Below are positions 1 through 6,915 of a stretch of DNA of 7,266 nucleotides, piece after piece. Location: positions 4,432 to 11,697 of the forward strand of contig JAABVY010000006.1 of NCBI GenBank assembly GCA_011777135.1, read 5' to 3'. Each line of letters begins with the position of its first letter. The first letter of the stretch is position 1. Under the pieces are notes generated by a model. The model worked only from the letters and a program-made list of their open reading frames with translations, ran no database searches and was not told the DNA's origin. The position numbers and the translations under genes are program-made. The DNA comes from Candidatus Zixiibacteriota bacterium. Its GTDB lineage: Bacteria > Zixibacteria > MSB-5A5 > JAABVY01.

Positions 1-334
1 TCTCGAGTGAAAGAAAAACTGACAGCGCCAGCACATGATTGAATGAATAGTCTTTATAGGGATATGGAATCCTCTTCAGGTCATGCTTCTTCAGTTCCCG
101 TGCAAATCCCTTTTCGCGGCAAATATCCAGCATCTGCCCCGAAATGTCCATGCCATAAACCTTCAAGCCGGCTCTTGCAAATGGTTCCGAGCTTAGACCT
201 GTTCCTATTCCCAGATCAAGCAGAGACTCACCCGGATTGATATGCGCATAAGCCAATCCGAAGCTGATTTCCGGCCCGCGCCAGTTGTATTCGGCAGCTT
301 TCTTGTCATAATTGTTATCATGTGTTGTATTCAT
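1..334 (-). CDS. Class I SAM-dependent methyltransferase (N-terminal part, truncated by window edge)
   Basis: The frame is open from an ATG at 334-332 to the left edge, giving 111 codons. An in-frame stop at 355-353 leaves no room for a longer start in this frame, apart from rarer start codons in that short gap. The SAM-binding motif I is clear (DLGIGTG, residues 40-46). It is followed by the expected acidic residue at the end of strand beta-2 (GMDIS, D63) and by a motif IV-like segment (YKDYSFNHVLAL, about 94-105). The N-terminus, with YDKKAAEYNW, is typical of small-molecule or generic Methyltransf_11/25-type enzymes. The substrate cannot be told because the C-terminal substrate-binding half is missing. 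No good Shine-Dalgarno precedes the ATG. The gene is divergent from the protease and may share the intergenic region with it. Family assignment is firm; the role is unknown. Confidence 0.88.
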   Translation of the reverse strand, partial: MNTTHDNNYDKKAAEYNWRGPEISFGLAYAHINPGESLLDLGIGTGLSSEPFARAGLKVYGMDISGQMLDICREKGFARELKKHDLKRIPYPYKDYSFNHVLALSVFLSLE

Positions 335-433
335 GATTATAAAATAGGTCGATTAATGATAAATGCACATATTTTTTTAATTTGAACCCGGATATGACGG
401 TAGATCTTATTCCATACAAAATCAAACCAGATT

Positions 434-446
434 AACAATATTTGTT
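434..446. promoter_or_regulatory. Dyad overlapping the protease -35 box, possible operator
   Basis: AACAA, a 3-nt centre (TAT), then TTGTT form a perfect 5-bp inverted repeat. Its right arm overlaps the first two bases of the TTGACA box. The position would suit a repressor or activator site. The dyad is short and AT-rich, so chance is a real alternative. Confidence 0.2.
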
Positions 447-472
447 GACAGATGAAAATAATGTGTTATCAT
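445..472 (+). promoter_or_regulatory. Sigma70-type promoter for the metalloprotease
   Basis: A perfect -35 hexamer TTGACA (445-450) is followed after 16 nt by TATCAT (467-472), a 5/6 match to TATAAT. A TG one base upstream (464-465) makes an extended -10. The expected transcription start is about 479, which gives a 5' leader of about 105 nt before the ATG at 584. No sigma54 -24/-12 element was seen here, so control by the downstream NtrC-type regulator through this promoter is not suggested. Confidence 0.7.
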
Positions 473-517
473 ACATTGAGTTATACTAACATTCTTCTTT
501 TTTGATGAACCCGATTT

Positions 518-545
518 ACCGCTTTTTATGCGAAGCAGGTTTTTT
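518..545 (+). promoter_or_regulatory. Leader stem-loop with T-tract (candidate attenuator)
   Basis: ACCGCTT (518-524) pairs with AAGC (533-536) and GGT (538-540), with one bulged A at 537 and an 8-nt loop. A run of T follows (540-545). The form is that of a weak intrinsic terminator, yet it lies between the inferred transcription start (about 479) and the protease start codon. It could reduce read-through conditionally or simply be leader structure. The stem is short, so confidence is modest. Confidence 0.35.
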
Positions 546-550
546 AGAGC

Positions 551-567
551 ATATTTCAAAGAAATAT
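551..567 (+). promoter_or_regulatory. Perfect 7-bp hairpin just upstream of the protease Shine-Dalgarno
   Basis: ATATTTC (551-557), loop AAA, GAAATAT (561-567) form a perfect inverted repeat that ends 4 nt before GGAGG (572-576). In RNA it would be an AU-rich hairpin able to affect ribosome access or transcript stability; in DNA it could be an operator. Function is inferred from position only. Confidence 0.3.
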
Positions 568-583
568 CATTGGAGGAACCGGG

Positions 584-3500
584 ATGAAAAATATTCTCTT
601 AGCATTGTTATTATCTGCACTGATTATCGGATTGCTGTTTGGTGCTGATAATGAAGACGGATTCATGGGGCCGAATAATCTCAGGAATAACCAGAATTTA
701 ACTCTTTACCAGGAAAATGAAAAAGGCGTAGTGGAATTTGTTCAGGGTGAACTTATGACCCGGAAAGCCTCGCGCGGCAATGAATTTCAGACAGCTCTGG
801 ACTTCTTTGAGAATAATAAAGGCGCCTTTAAAATGGAGAGTCCCTCGGATGAATTAATATTAAAAAGAATTGATATTGATCCTCGCGGCAAGCGGCACGT
901 GCGCATGAATCAAACATATCAGGGCCTGAGAGTGATAGGCGGTGAGATGATCGCTCATTTTACAGCCGATGGTTCGTTAAAAACCGTAAACGGTAATTAT
1001 GAACCGTACATAGATATCGATCCCGATCCCAATATTCTCAGCGCTCAAGCTGTCAATATCGCATATGAAGATCTGCGTCAATCCTTTGGCGAATCGAATC
1101 CGGGCGAAGCGGAACTGGTACTTTTCCCCTGGGAGGATGAGATTTATCTCGCATGGCGAATGTTTCTGTATTCCGATACCCCCATGGGCCGCTGGGAATA
1201 CTTCATAGATGCCAAGAGCGGAGAGATAATCTTCAAAGCAAACCGCATAATGGATGAGAATGACATAGGGACAGGTACGGGTGTGATGGGACTTCCACGC
1301 AATCACATCGACACGGATTTTACCGGCAGCACCTATGAAATGAAAGATTACACCAGGCAATTGAACAATAATCCTCATGGCCATGACGGCCTGATGCCGG
1401 ACGGCAATTATATCCAGACAAATATAGCTGGTTCTACTCTTCCCGGCTCGATCGCAACTGACGATGACAATATTTGGGGCACAACCTCGACCCAGGCGCC
1501 GGCAGTCGACGGTCATGTATACACTGGATTGGTCTACGACTATATGGTTTCTCATTTCAACCGTAACGGCTATGACAACAACGGCGCCAGCATGCTTACT
1601 ATAGTAAATTACAGCGGCGACGGCGATAATAACGCCTACTGGGACGGCAGCAGGATTGTGATCTGGAGCTGGGCAACAGGATGGCGCTCGCTGGCCGGCT
1701 GTCCCGATGTTATCGCTCACGAATGGGGACATGCAATAACTGAATATACCTCCGGGCTTGTCTACCAGAAAGAACCGGGTGCTTTGAACGAGTCATTTTC
1801 TGATATGATTGGAGCCGCATTCGAGTTTGCTCACGATACTTTGGATACACCGGACTGGCTGATGGGAGAAAACGGTCAATTGTCCGGGGATGGTTTCAGA
1901 GACATGTCGGATCCGCATGCAAAAGGTGATCCTGACTATTACGGCACATCAGATCCGTACTGGATCGACGTCGTGAACTGCTCGCCATCTCCATTTAATG
2001 ATTACTGCGGCGTGCATACAAACAGCGGTGTCGGTAATAAATGGTTTTATCTGCTGTCGGACGGCGGCACTCATCATGATGTGACTGTCACCGGAATCGG
2101 GGTGCAGAATGCAATGTCCATCGCCTATCAGGCGAATGCATTCTACTGGACCTCTACAACGGACTATCATCAGGCAGCACTGGCAACAATATCTGCAGCC
2201 CTTGACCTCGATTCAGCAGGAACCTGGGCCACGGAAGCCTCGCATGCATGGAATGCTGTCGGTGTTTCTACTCCGGGCCCCTCGGTGACTTTCGCATATC
2301 CCAACGGAGTCCCGGAAACATTGATACCTGAACAGTCCACGGCATTTGATGTTGTTGTCTCTGGATTTCTTGGCGGTACTCCGGTTCCAAGCTCAGGATT
2401 GCTTCACTATCGTATAAATGGAGGCGCCTATACTTCAATACAAATGACGGAAGTGTCACCCAATAATTACGGGGCTACGCTTCCTCCGAGCAATTGCGAC
2501 AGCATAGTTGAATTTTATGTTTCGGCGGATGAAGTGGCCAACGGCACATTCAATGATCCCGGCCCCGAATCGCCTTTTGCAGCAGTAGTTGCAACGGCAG
2601 TGACAGTCTCATTTGAAGATAATTTTGAAACTGACCAGGGCTGGACGGTATCAGGCAGTGTAACAGATGGACCATGGGAACGCGGTGTGCCCATCGGTGG
2701 AGGTGACCGCGGTGATCCCCCGACTGATTTTGACGGATCCGGCGCATGTTACCTGACCGACAACCAGGATGACAATTCAGACGTTGACGGCGGTACTACG
2801 ACATTGATTTCGCCCAGCTTCGATCTGTCGGCCGGTGACGGCAAATTTCATTATGCCCGCTGGTTCAACAATATGTTTGGCGCCGCGCCATATACAGACG
2901 TGATGGAGATTTATATTTCGAATGACGACGGTACTAATTGGACCCTGGTGGAAACCGTAGGTCCCACGGGTGCAGAGGTTGAGGGCGGATGGTATGAAAA
3001 GAGTTTTTGGGCCAGCGACTTTGTAACTCCAACTAACCAGATGAAACTCAGGTTCGATGCCTCTGATCTGGGGGACGGCTCTGTTGTAGAGGCTGCGGTG
3101 GATGATGTCTGGGTCAAAATATACGAATGTTATGATTCCACCCTGATTATCATTACAGATACCTTACCTGACTGGACCATGGGAATGCCCTGCACCATGC
3201 AGCTGCAGCATCTGGGCGGCAGTGGTGAGATTACCTGGAGCGATAAAAACGGCGATCTGGCAGGCACCGGCTTGAGCCTGTCTTCCAGCGGCTTGCTTTC
3301 GGGGACTCCCGGTTCAAGCGGTGAAATCATTTTCACTGCTCATGTAGAAGACGAGGTTGGGGAGTTTGACGAAAGGACTTATTCCTTTACAATAAATGAG
3401 GAAATCTTAATAACAACCGTATCCCTGCCCGATTGGACGGCAGGAAAAGAATATCAGCAGCAGCTTGAATTTACGGGCGGAACCTCCCCGCAATCATGGT

Positions 3501-4675
3501 CAGATAAATTCGGTGATCTGGACGGAACAGGATTAAGCCTGTCCTCCAGCGGATTACTTTCCGGAACAGTGACCTCGGAAATGACTATCAGCTTTACGGC
3601 TGAGGTCACGGACTTTGCCGGAGCAACTGATGAAAGAGTTTATCAGTTTGAGGTAAACCCGGCTGTCAGTATTGTCTCCCTCTTATTGCCGGACTGGACG
3701 ACTGGAATAGCCTATTCTGAACAGCTCCTGGCAACCGGCGGAACTGGAAACCTGATCTGGAGTGATCACAGTCTTGGACTGGAAGGAACCGGGTTAAATA
3801 TCTCAGTCGACGGGGCTATATCGGGTACTCCAACTGGTACCGGGCCGATTAGCTTTACCGCCCGCGCAATCGACAACGTGGGAGCATTTGATACGCAGGA
3901 ATTCAGCTTCACGATAAATCCGGCTGTCTCCATCACTACTGAGAGTATGCCGGATTGGACGGCGGGAATCGCATATGAACAGCAGCTTGAAGCCACAGGC
4001 GGAACCGGCGAACTGAACTGGTTTGATTTTGACAATGGTCTTGATGGCACCGGCTTGACGCTTTCGCTGGACGGCATTGTATCCGGCACACCCGCGGCGA
4101 CAGATCCAATCAGCTTCACTGCACGTGCGATTGATGTGACATCATCGTCAGATGAGAAAGTGCTTCAGATAGTCATTAATCCCGAAGTCAGCATAACAAC
4201 CTCTGTCCTGCCGGAGGGACTGGAAACCGAGCCATACTCTTACCAGCTCCAATCAGAAGGCGGAACAGCACCATTGGCCTGGAGCGATCTCAACAATGAT
4301 CTGGATGGCACAGGGCTGTCTCTTTCTGCTGATGGTATACTCTCGGGGACGCCTCCTGAGGCCGGCATCTTCACATTTACAGCTCAGGTCATGGATGCCC
4401 CTGGAAGTTTTGATCAGCAGGAATTCAGTGTGAATATCGGAGTACCGTATATCTGCGGTGATTCAAATGGCGATGAGGCAGTTAATGTGTCCGATGCGGT
4501 CATGGTAATCAATTATGTTTTCCTGGGTTCGACCGCGCCTGATCCATTAGAGGCAGCTGATCCCAATTGTGACGGCGGCGTTAATGTCTCCGATGCGGTG
4601 ATGATCATAAATTATGTTTTCGTTGGCGGCAATGCTCCCTGCGACACCAATGGTGACGGAGAACCTGATTGCTGA
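584..4675 (+). CDS. Secreted multidomain M4 (thermolysin-like) metalloprotease with dockerin-like C-terminus
   Basis: A 1363-residue exported zinc endopeptidase, opened by GGAGG 7 nt before the ATG. Residues 1-21 are a signal peptide (KN, then a hydrophobic run to LLFGA). About 40-220 form the FTP and PepSY-type inhibitory propeptide. The catalytic domain is about 228-562. It has HEWGH (379-383; zinc ligands H379 and H383, base E380), third ligand E403 in NESFSD exactly 20 residues on, Y394, D473 and H478 (GVHTNSG), and substrate-binding NNAYW (349-353); spacings match thermolysin. Next come a beta-sandwich (about 565-672), a MAM-like jelly roll (about 675-849), five Ig-like repeats (861-1286) and two dockerin-like calcium loops (D1293-D1304, D1326-D1337). 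Thermolysin precursors are about 550 residues, so over half of this protein is accessory. The function as a secreted protease is firm. Substrate, and whether the tail anchors the enzyme, are inference. Confidence 0.95.
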   Translation: MKNILLALLLSALIIGLLFGADNEDGFMGPNNLRNNQNLTLYQENEKGVVEFVQGELMTRKASRGNEFQTALDFFENNKGAFKMESPSDELILKRIDIDPRGKRHVRMNQTYQGLRVIGGEMIAHFTADGSLKTVNGNYEPYIDIDPDPNILSAQAVNIAYEDLRQSFGESNPGEAELVLFPWEDEIYLAWRMFLYSDTPMGRWEYFIDAKSGEIIFKANRIMDENDIGTGTGVMGLPRNHIDTDFTGSTYEMKDYTRQLNNNPHGHDGLMPDGNYIQTNIAGSTLPGSIATDDDNIWGTTSTQAPAVDGHVYTGLVYDYMVSHFNRNGYDNNGASMLTIVNYSGDGDNNAYWDGSRIVIWSWATGWRSLAGCPDVIAHEWGHAITEYTSGLVYQKEPGALNESFSDMIGAAFEFAHDTLDTPDWLMGENGQLSGDGFRDMSDPHAKGDPDYYGTSDPYWIDVVNCSPSPFNDYCGVHTNSGVGNKWFYLLSDGGTHHDVTVTGIGVQNAMSIAYQANAFYWTSTTDYHQAALATISAALDLDSAGTWATEASHAWNAVGVSTPGPSVTFAYPNGVPETLIPEQSTAFDVVVSGFLGGTPVPSSGLLHYRINGGAYTSIQMTEVSPNNYGATLPPSNCDSIVEFYVSADEVANGTFNDPGPESPFAAVVATAVTVSFEDNFETDQGWTVSGSVTDGPWERGVPIGGGDRGDPPTDFDGSGACYLTDNQDDNSDVDGGTTTLISPSFDLSAGDGKFHYARWFNNMFGAAPYTDVMEIYISNDDGTNWTLVETVGPTGAEVEGGWYEKSFWASDFVTPTNQMKLRFDASDLGDGSVVEAAVDDVWVKIYECYDSTLIIITDTLPDWTMGMPCTMQLQHLGGSGEITWSDKNGDLAGTGLSLSSSGLLSGTPGSSGEIIFTAHVEDEVGEFDERTYSFTINEEILITTVSLPDWTAGKEYQQQLEFTGGTSPQSWSDKFGDLDGTGLSLSSSGLLSGTVTSEMTISFTAEVTDFAGATDERVYQFEVNPAVSIVSLLLPDWTTGIAYSEQLLATGGTGNLIWSDHSLGLEGTGLNISVDGAISGTPTGTGPISFTARAIDNVGAFDTQEFSFTINPAVSITTESMPDWTAGIAYEQQLEATGGTGELNWFDFDNGLDGTGLTLSLDGIVSGTPAATDPISFTARAIDVTSSSDEKVLQIVINPEVSITTSVLPEGLETEPYSYQLQSEGGTAPLAWSDLNNDLDGTGLSLSADGILSGTPPEAGIFTFTAQVMDAPGSFDQQEFSVNIGVPYICGDSNGDEAVNVSDAVMVINYVFLGSTAPDPLEAADPNCDGGVNVSDAVMIINYVFVGGNAPCDTNGDGEPDC
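3164..4441 (+). repeat. Five tandem Ig-like repeats, exact 261-bp (87-residue) period, in the protease gene
   Basis: Each unit begins with LPDW or a variant, at residues 861, 948, 1035, 1122 and 1209 (nucleotides 3164, 3425, 3686, 3947 and 4208). All four spacings are exactly 87 residues. The shared pattern is: PDWT-x-G, QQL, GGTG, W-SD, L-GTGLSLS, G-SGTP, ISFTA, D, then INPxVSI in the linker. This resembles the putative Ig/cadherin-like (He_PIG) modules of large bacterial surface proteins. The fifth copy is the most divergent at its start (LPEGLETEPY) and runs into the dockerin-like tail. The copies differ by many substitutions but no indels. Confidence 0.9.
4454..4672 (+). other. Dockerin-like calcium-binding duplicated segment at the protease C-terminus
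   Basis: Two F-hand-like loops share the spacing D-x-N-x-D-xxx-N-xx-D (residues 1293-1304 and 1326-1337). Each is followed by a near-identical helix (SDAVMVINYVF and SDAVMIINYVF). This is the type I dockerin pattern. A last acidic loop (DTNGDGEPD, 1354-1362) and cysteines at 1291, 1329, 1353 and 1363 close the protein. In cellulosomes dockerins bind cohesins. No cohesin is visible here, so a sorting or surface-attachment role is only inferred. Confidence 0.8.
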
Positions 4676-4701
4676 TTATTGAATATTATAGATAATTGAA
4701 G

Positions 4702-4733
4702 AATCCCGCCTGCAATAACGGGCGGGATTTTTT
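4702..4733 (+). terminator. Intrinsic terminator of the protease gene, overlapping the convergent regulator's stop
   Basis: AATCCCGCC (4702-4710) and GGCGGGATT (4721-4729) form a perfect 9-bp GC-rich stem with a 10-nt loop. A run of six T follows (4728-4733). It begins 26 nt after the protease stop. On the minus strand the same hairpin sits directly after the regulator's TAA (4734-4732), but it is followed by ATTCTTC rather than a clean T-run, so termination from that side should be weaker. Confidence 0.9.
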
Positions 4734-6099
4734 ATTCGGGTTTGGAGAGATTATATTCCTTGATTTTCAGGCGCAGTGTGTTTCTGTGAATACCCAGGAT
4801 ATCCGCGGTCTTATTGAAGTTCCAGTCAGTAAAATCAAGAGTCCTCTTTATGTGCTCCCTCTCCACCTCCTGGATGCTGGGGATTTCGCTTTCAGTAAAA
4901 TATTTGTCAGCGGCTGCCGGTTTTTCCTCCACAGTCAGGGGCAAATCAGAAGCATCAATTACATCACCTCGCAGAAGGACTATTGCCCTCTCGATCACAT
5001 TGACCAATTCGCGCACATTGCCCGGCCACGGATAACGTAAAAGCATATCCTTGGCTTCGGGTGTAATACCTGAGACCTTTTTGTTGAGTTTCTTACTGAA
5101 ATGTTCGGCGTAATGATCCACCAGGGGCATGATATCCTCGCGGCGGTTGCGTAGGGGCGGCAATTCAAGATTTATTACATTTAAACGATAAAATAAATCC
5201 TCCCTGAAATTACCCTTTTCCATCTCCACTTTAAGATCGCGATTTGTCGCTGCGATGATTCGCACATCAACATTGATTGGAGTATTTCCCCCCACCTTCT
5301 CGAAAGATTTCTCTTCGATCGCACGCAGGAGTTTGACTTGAATATTTACCGGTATCTCCCCGATTTCATCAAGAAATAAAGTGCCGTGATCAGCCAGGGA
5401 GAACTTGCCTTCACGAGCCGATGTCGCCCCGGTAAATGCCCCCTTGGTATGGCCGAAAAGCTCGGACTCCAGGAGATTTTCCGGTATGGCCGCACAGTTG
5501 ATGGTTACAAAAGGATTCTCCGCGCGCGGAGATTTACCATGTATGGCATGTGCAACCAATTCCTTTCCCGTTCCGGATTCGCCAGTCAGTAGAACCGTGG
5601 TATCAGCAGCAGCCACAGAGCTTACGGTCGACAATACTTTGCGCATGGCTTTGCTGTCGCCGATTATGGAGAAATCTCCGATGTTTTCCTTCAGTTCCTC
5701 TTTCAGAATCTTGTTTTCCTTCAGAAGAAAATGTCTCTCCCCTGCCCTTCTTATCAGCTCCAGAAGCTCATCGAGATTTACAATCGGCTTCGTTATGTAA
5801 TGATAAGCTCCCTCGCGCATTGCCCTCACAGCAGTCTCCACAGTGCCATGGGCAGTGATGAGAATCGCCTGCAATTCCGGGTCGATCTCTTTGAGTTTCG
5901 AGAGAAGTTCGATTCCGTCCATACCCGGCATCTTCTGATCCAATAATGCAATCTCGAAATTTCCGCTTTCGTACTTCTTCAAAGCCTCGGCGCCAGAGCC
6001 GGCAGTCTCGATGCGGTAACCCTTCTTCGACAGGTAATCGCCCAACATCTCGCGCTGGCTCTTTTCATCATCCACGATCAATATTCGTAAGGAAATCAT
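4732..6099 (-). CDS. NtrC-family sigma54-dependent response regulator (REC - AAA+ - Fis HTH)
   Basis: A 455-residue cytoplasmic transcription activator of full family length. The receiver domain is residues 4-118, with acidic pair D10/D11, phospho-acceptor D54 (LLDQKMPGMDG), T82 and K104. A helical linker (about 119-140) leads to the sigma54-interaction ATPase (about 143-375). That domain shows Walker A GESGTGKE (173-180), the sigma54-contacting GAFTGA loop (220-225), Walker B LFLDEIGE (241-248), sensor AATNRDL (283-289), arginine-finger segment FREDLFYRLN (298-307) and GNVRE (360-364). A Fis-type helix-turn-helix occupies about 410-449 (TADILGIHRNTLRLKIKEY). All catalytic residues are intact, so it should be phosphorylation-responsive. 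The start follows the SIMPL gene's stop by 17 nt with only a weak ribosome site, suggesting co-transcription and perhaps coupling. No sensor kinase lies in view, so the signal and targets are unknown. Confidence 0.96.
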   Translation of the reverse strand: MISLRILIVDDEKSQREMLGDYLSKKGYRIETAGSGAEALKKYESGNFEIALLDQKMPGMDGIELLSKLKEIDPELQAILITAHGTVETAVRAMREGAYHYITKPIVNLDELLELIRRAGERHFLLKENKILKEELKENIGDFSIIGDSKAMRKVLSTVSSVAAADTTVLLTGESGTGKELVAHAIHGKSPRAENPFVTINCAAIPENLLESELFGHTKGAFTGATSAREGKFSLADHGTLFLDEIGEIPVNIQVKLLRAIEEKSFEKVGGNTPINVDVRIIAATNRDLKVEMEKGNFREDLFYRLNVINLELPPLRNRREDIMPLVDHYAEHFSKKLNKKVSGITPEAKDMLLRYPWPGNVRELVNVIERAIVLLRGDVIDASDLPLTVEEKPAAADKYFTESEIPSIQEVEREHIKRTLDFTDWNFNKTADILGIHRNTLRLKIKEYNLSKPE

Positions 6100-6116
6100 A
6101 GATATTATCTCATTCT

Positions 6117-6824
6117 TCAGTCGATTAGTTCGAATTTGACAATGATGCTGGCCTTTATGGTTTTTCGACCCTTTAATATCATAGGGCTATCGGATGGCAT
6201 AGTCAATGTATGAACCCTGGCTTGCGATGCTCCAAAACCAAAGGAATTAAAGAATGAAGGGCTGCTTCCTTCGCTAATATATATGACCTCGCCTAATTTC
6301 ATGCCGTAATATTCAGCCATTTCTCTGGCTTTGTTTCTGGCTTCGTCAAGTGCATTTTCCCTGGCGAGCTTATTTAATTCAGCACTATTTGAGAGTTCAT
6401 AGGACAGCCCTCCGATATCATAAACCTCCGCTTCTATCAAAGCATCAATCAGGGGTTCATACTTATTGATTTCCCTCAATGTTACCTCAACCTCCCTTGA
6501 GATCTCAAATCTTTTGATTTTACCATCCTCATAATCATAATGCGGGTATACCTTGAAGCTCGAGACTTTAATATCTTCACTCGCGATCGTAAAGAGCTTA
6601 AAAATCTCTTTTACCTTTTCAAGCTTGTCGTCATTCACTTTTTTGGCAGCCTCGAGGTCTTTATCCCGAGTTTCGATTTCAAATGAAAAGGATATCTGAT
6701 CAGCTTCGGCAACTACCTCGCCTTCGCCCGAAACGATAATATAACGGCCGCTCTCTGAATCAGCCAGAACAACCGATCCCATAAGCACGACCAAATTGAA
6801 AACAATACTTACTAACTTATTCAT
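6117..6824 (-). CDS. Exported SIMPL-domain (DUF541, YggE/BP26-like) protein
   Basis: A 235-residue protein with a signal peptide (hydrophobic core about 4-20, likely cleavage after VLA at residue 21). It therefore acts in the periplasm or outer envelope. Family hallmarks are the first strand IIVSGEGEV (29-37) with EADQISFSFEIET following, and a helix with KKVNDDKLEKVKEIFK (61-76). Then come IKVSSFKVYPHYDY (85-98), the conserved helix NALDEARNKAREMAEYYGMKLGEV (157-180) and a final strand IKASIIVKFEL (223-233). A Phe/Gly/Ser-rich stretch (187-200) separates the last two elements. Start choice is supported by GGAGG (6835-6831) 6 nt before the ATG. E. coli YggE is linked to oxidative stress and Brucella BP26 is an immunogenic periplasmic oligomer, but the molecular function of the family is poorly defined. 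The response regulator follows after 17 nt, so the two are likely co-transcribed. Confidence 0.93.
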   Translation of the reverse strand: MNKLVSIVFNLVVLMGSVVLADSESGRYIIVSGEGEVVAEADQISFSFEIETRDKDLEAAKKVNDDKLEKVKEIFKLFTIASEDIKVSSFKVYPHYDYEDGKIKRFEISREVEVTLREINKYEPLIDALIEAEVYDIGGLSYELSNSAELNKLARENALDEARNKAREMAEYYGMKLGEVIYISEGSSPSFFNSFGFGASQARVHTLTMPSDSPMILKGRKTIKASIIVKFELID

Positions 6825-6915
6825 CCCACACCTCCAATTAAATCTATCCTCTAATAGATAGACAACTTGGATGCAAAAATCATCAAAAATATTTATATTG
6901 AAAATAATAGTGGGA

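Noticed and set aside
336..341. TATAAT on the minus strand next to the methyltransferase ATG
   Set aside because: It lies only one base upstream of the start codon, so transcription would begin inside the gene. No matching -35 box and no later in-frame start before residue 62 make it useful.
977..1732. Long open frame of 251 codons antisense to the protease catalytic region
   Set aside because: It lies wholly opposite a confidently identified catalytic domain, shows no recognisable domain or signal and has no ribosome site that I could see. Codon structure on the plus strand explains the absence of stops.
3164..4441. Regular repetition considered as a CRISPR or non-coding tandem repeat
   Set aside because: The 261-bp period lies entirely within one open frame and matches an Ig-like protein module. 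There are no short identical repeats separated by unique spacers.
4696..5040. Plus-strand open frame of 114 codons starting at the terminator
   Set aside because: It overlaps the terminator hairpin and the conserved C-terminal domain of the regulator on the other strand. Its protein has no family features.
5405..5800. Plus-strand open frame of 131 codons opposite the regulator's ATPase domain
   Set aside because: The minus-strand frame encodes Walker A, the GAFTGA loop and the linker there, so this is a shadow frame with no independent support.
6843..6862. Inverted repeat TCTATC-N8-GATAGA upstream of the SIMPL gene
   Set aside because: Only 6-bp AT-rich arms with no T-run and no clear promoter nearby. 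It could be an operator but cannot be told from chance.
6836..6866. TTGTCT-17-TTTAAT promoter-like pair on the minus strand before the SIMPL gene
   Set aside because: The implied transcription start would fall within the Shine-Dalgarno, leaving no usable leader.
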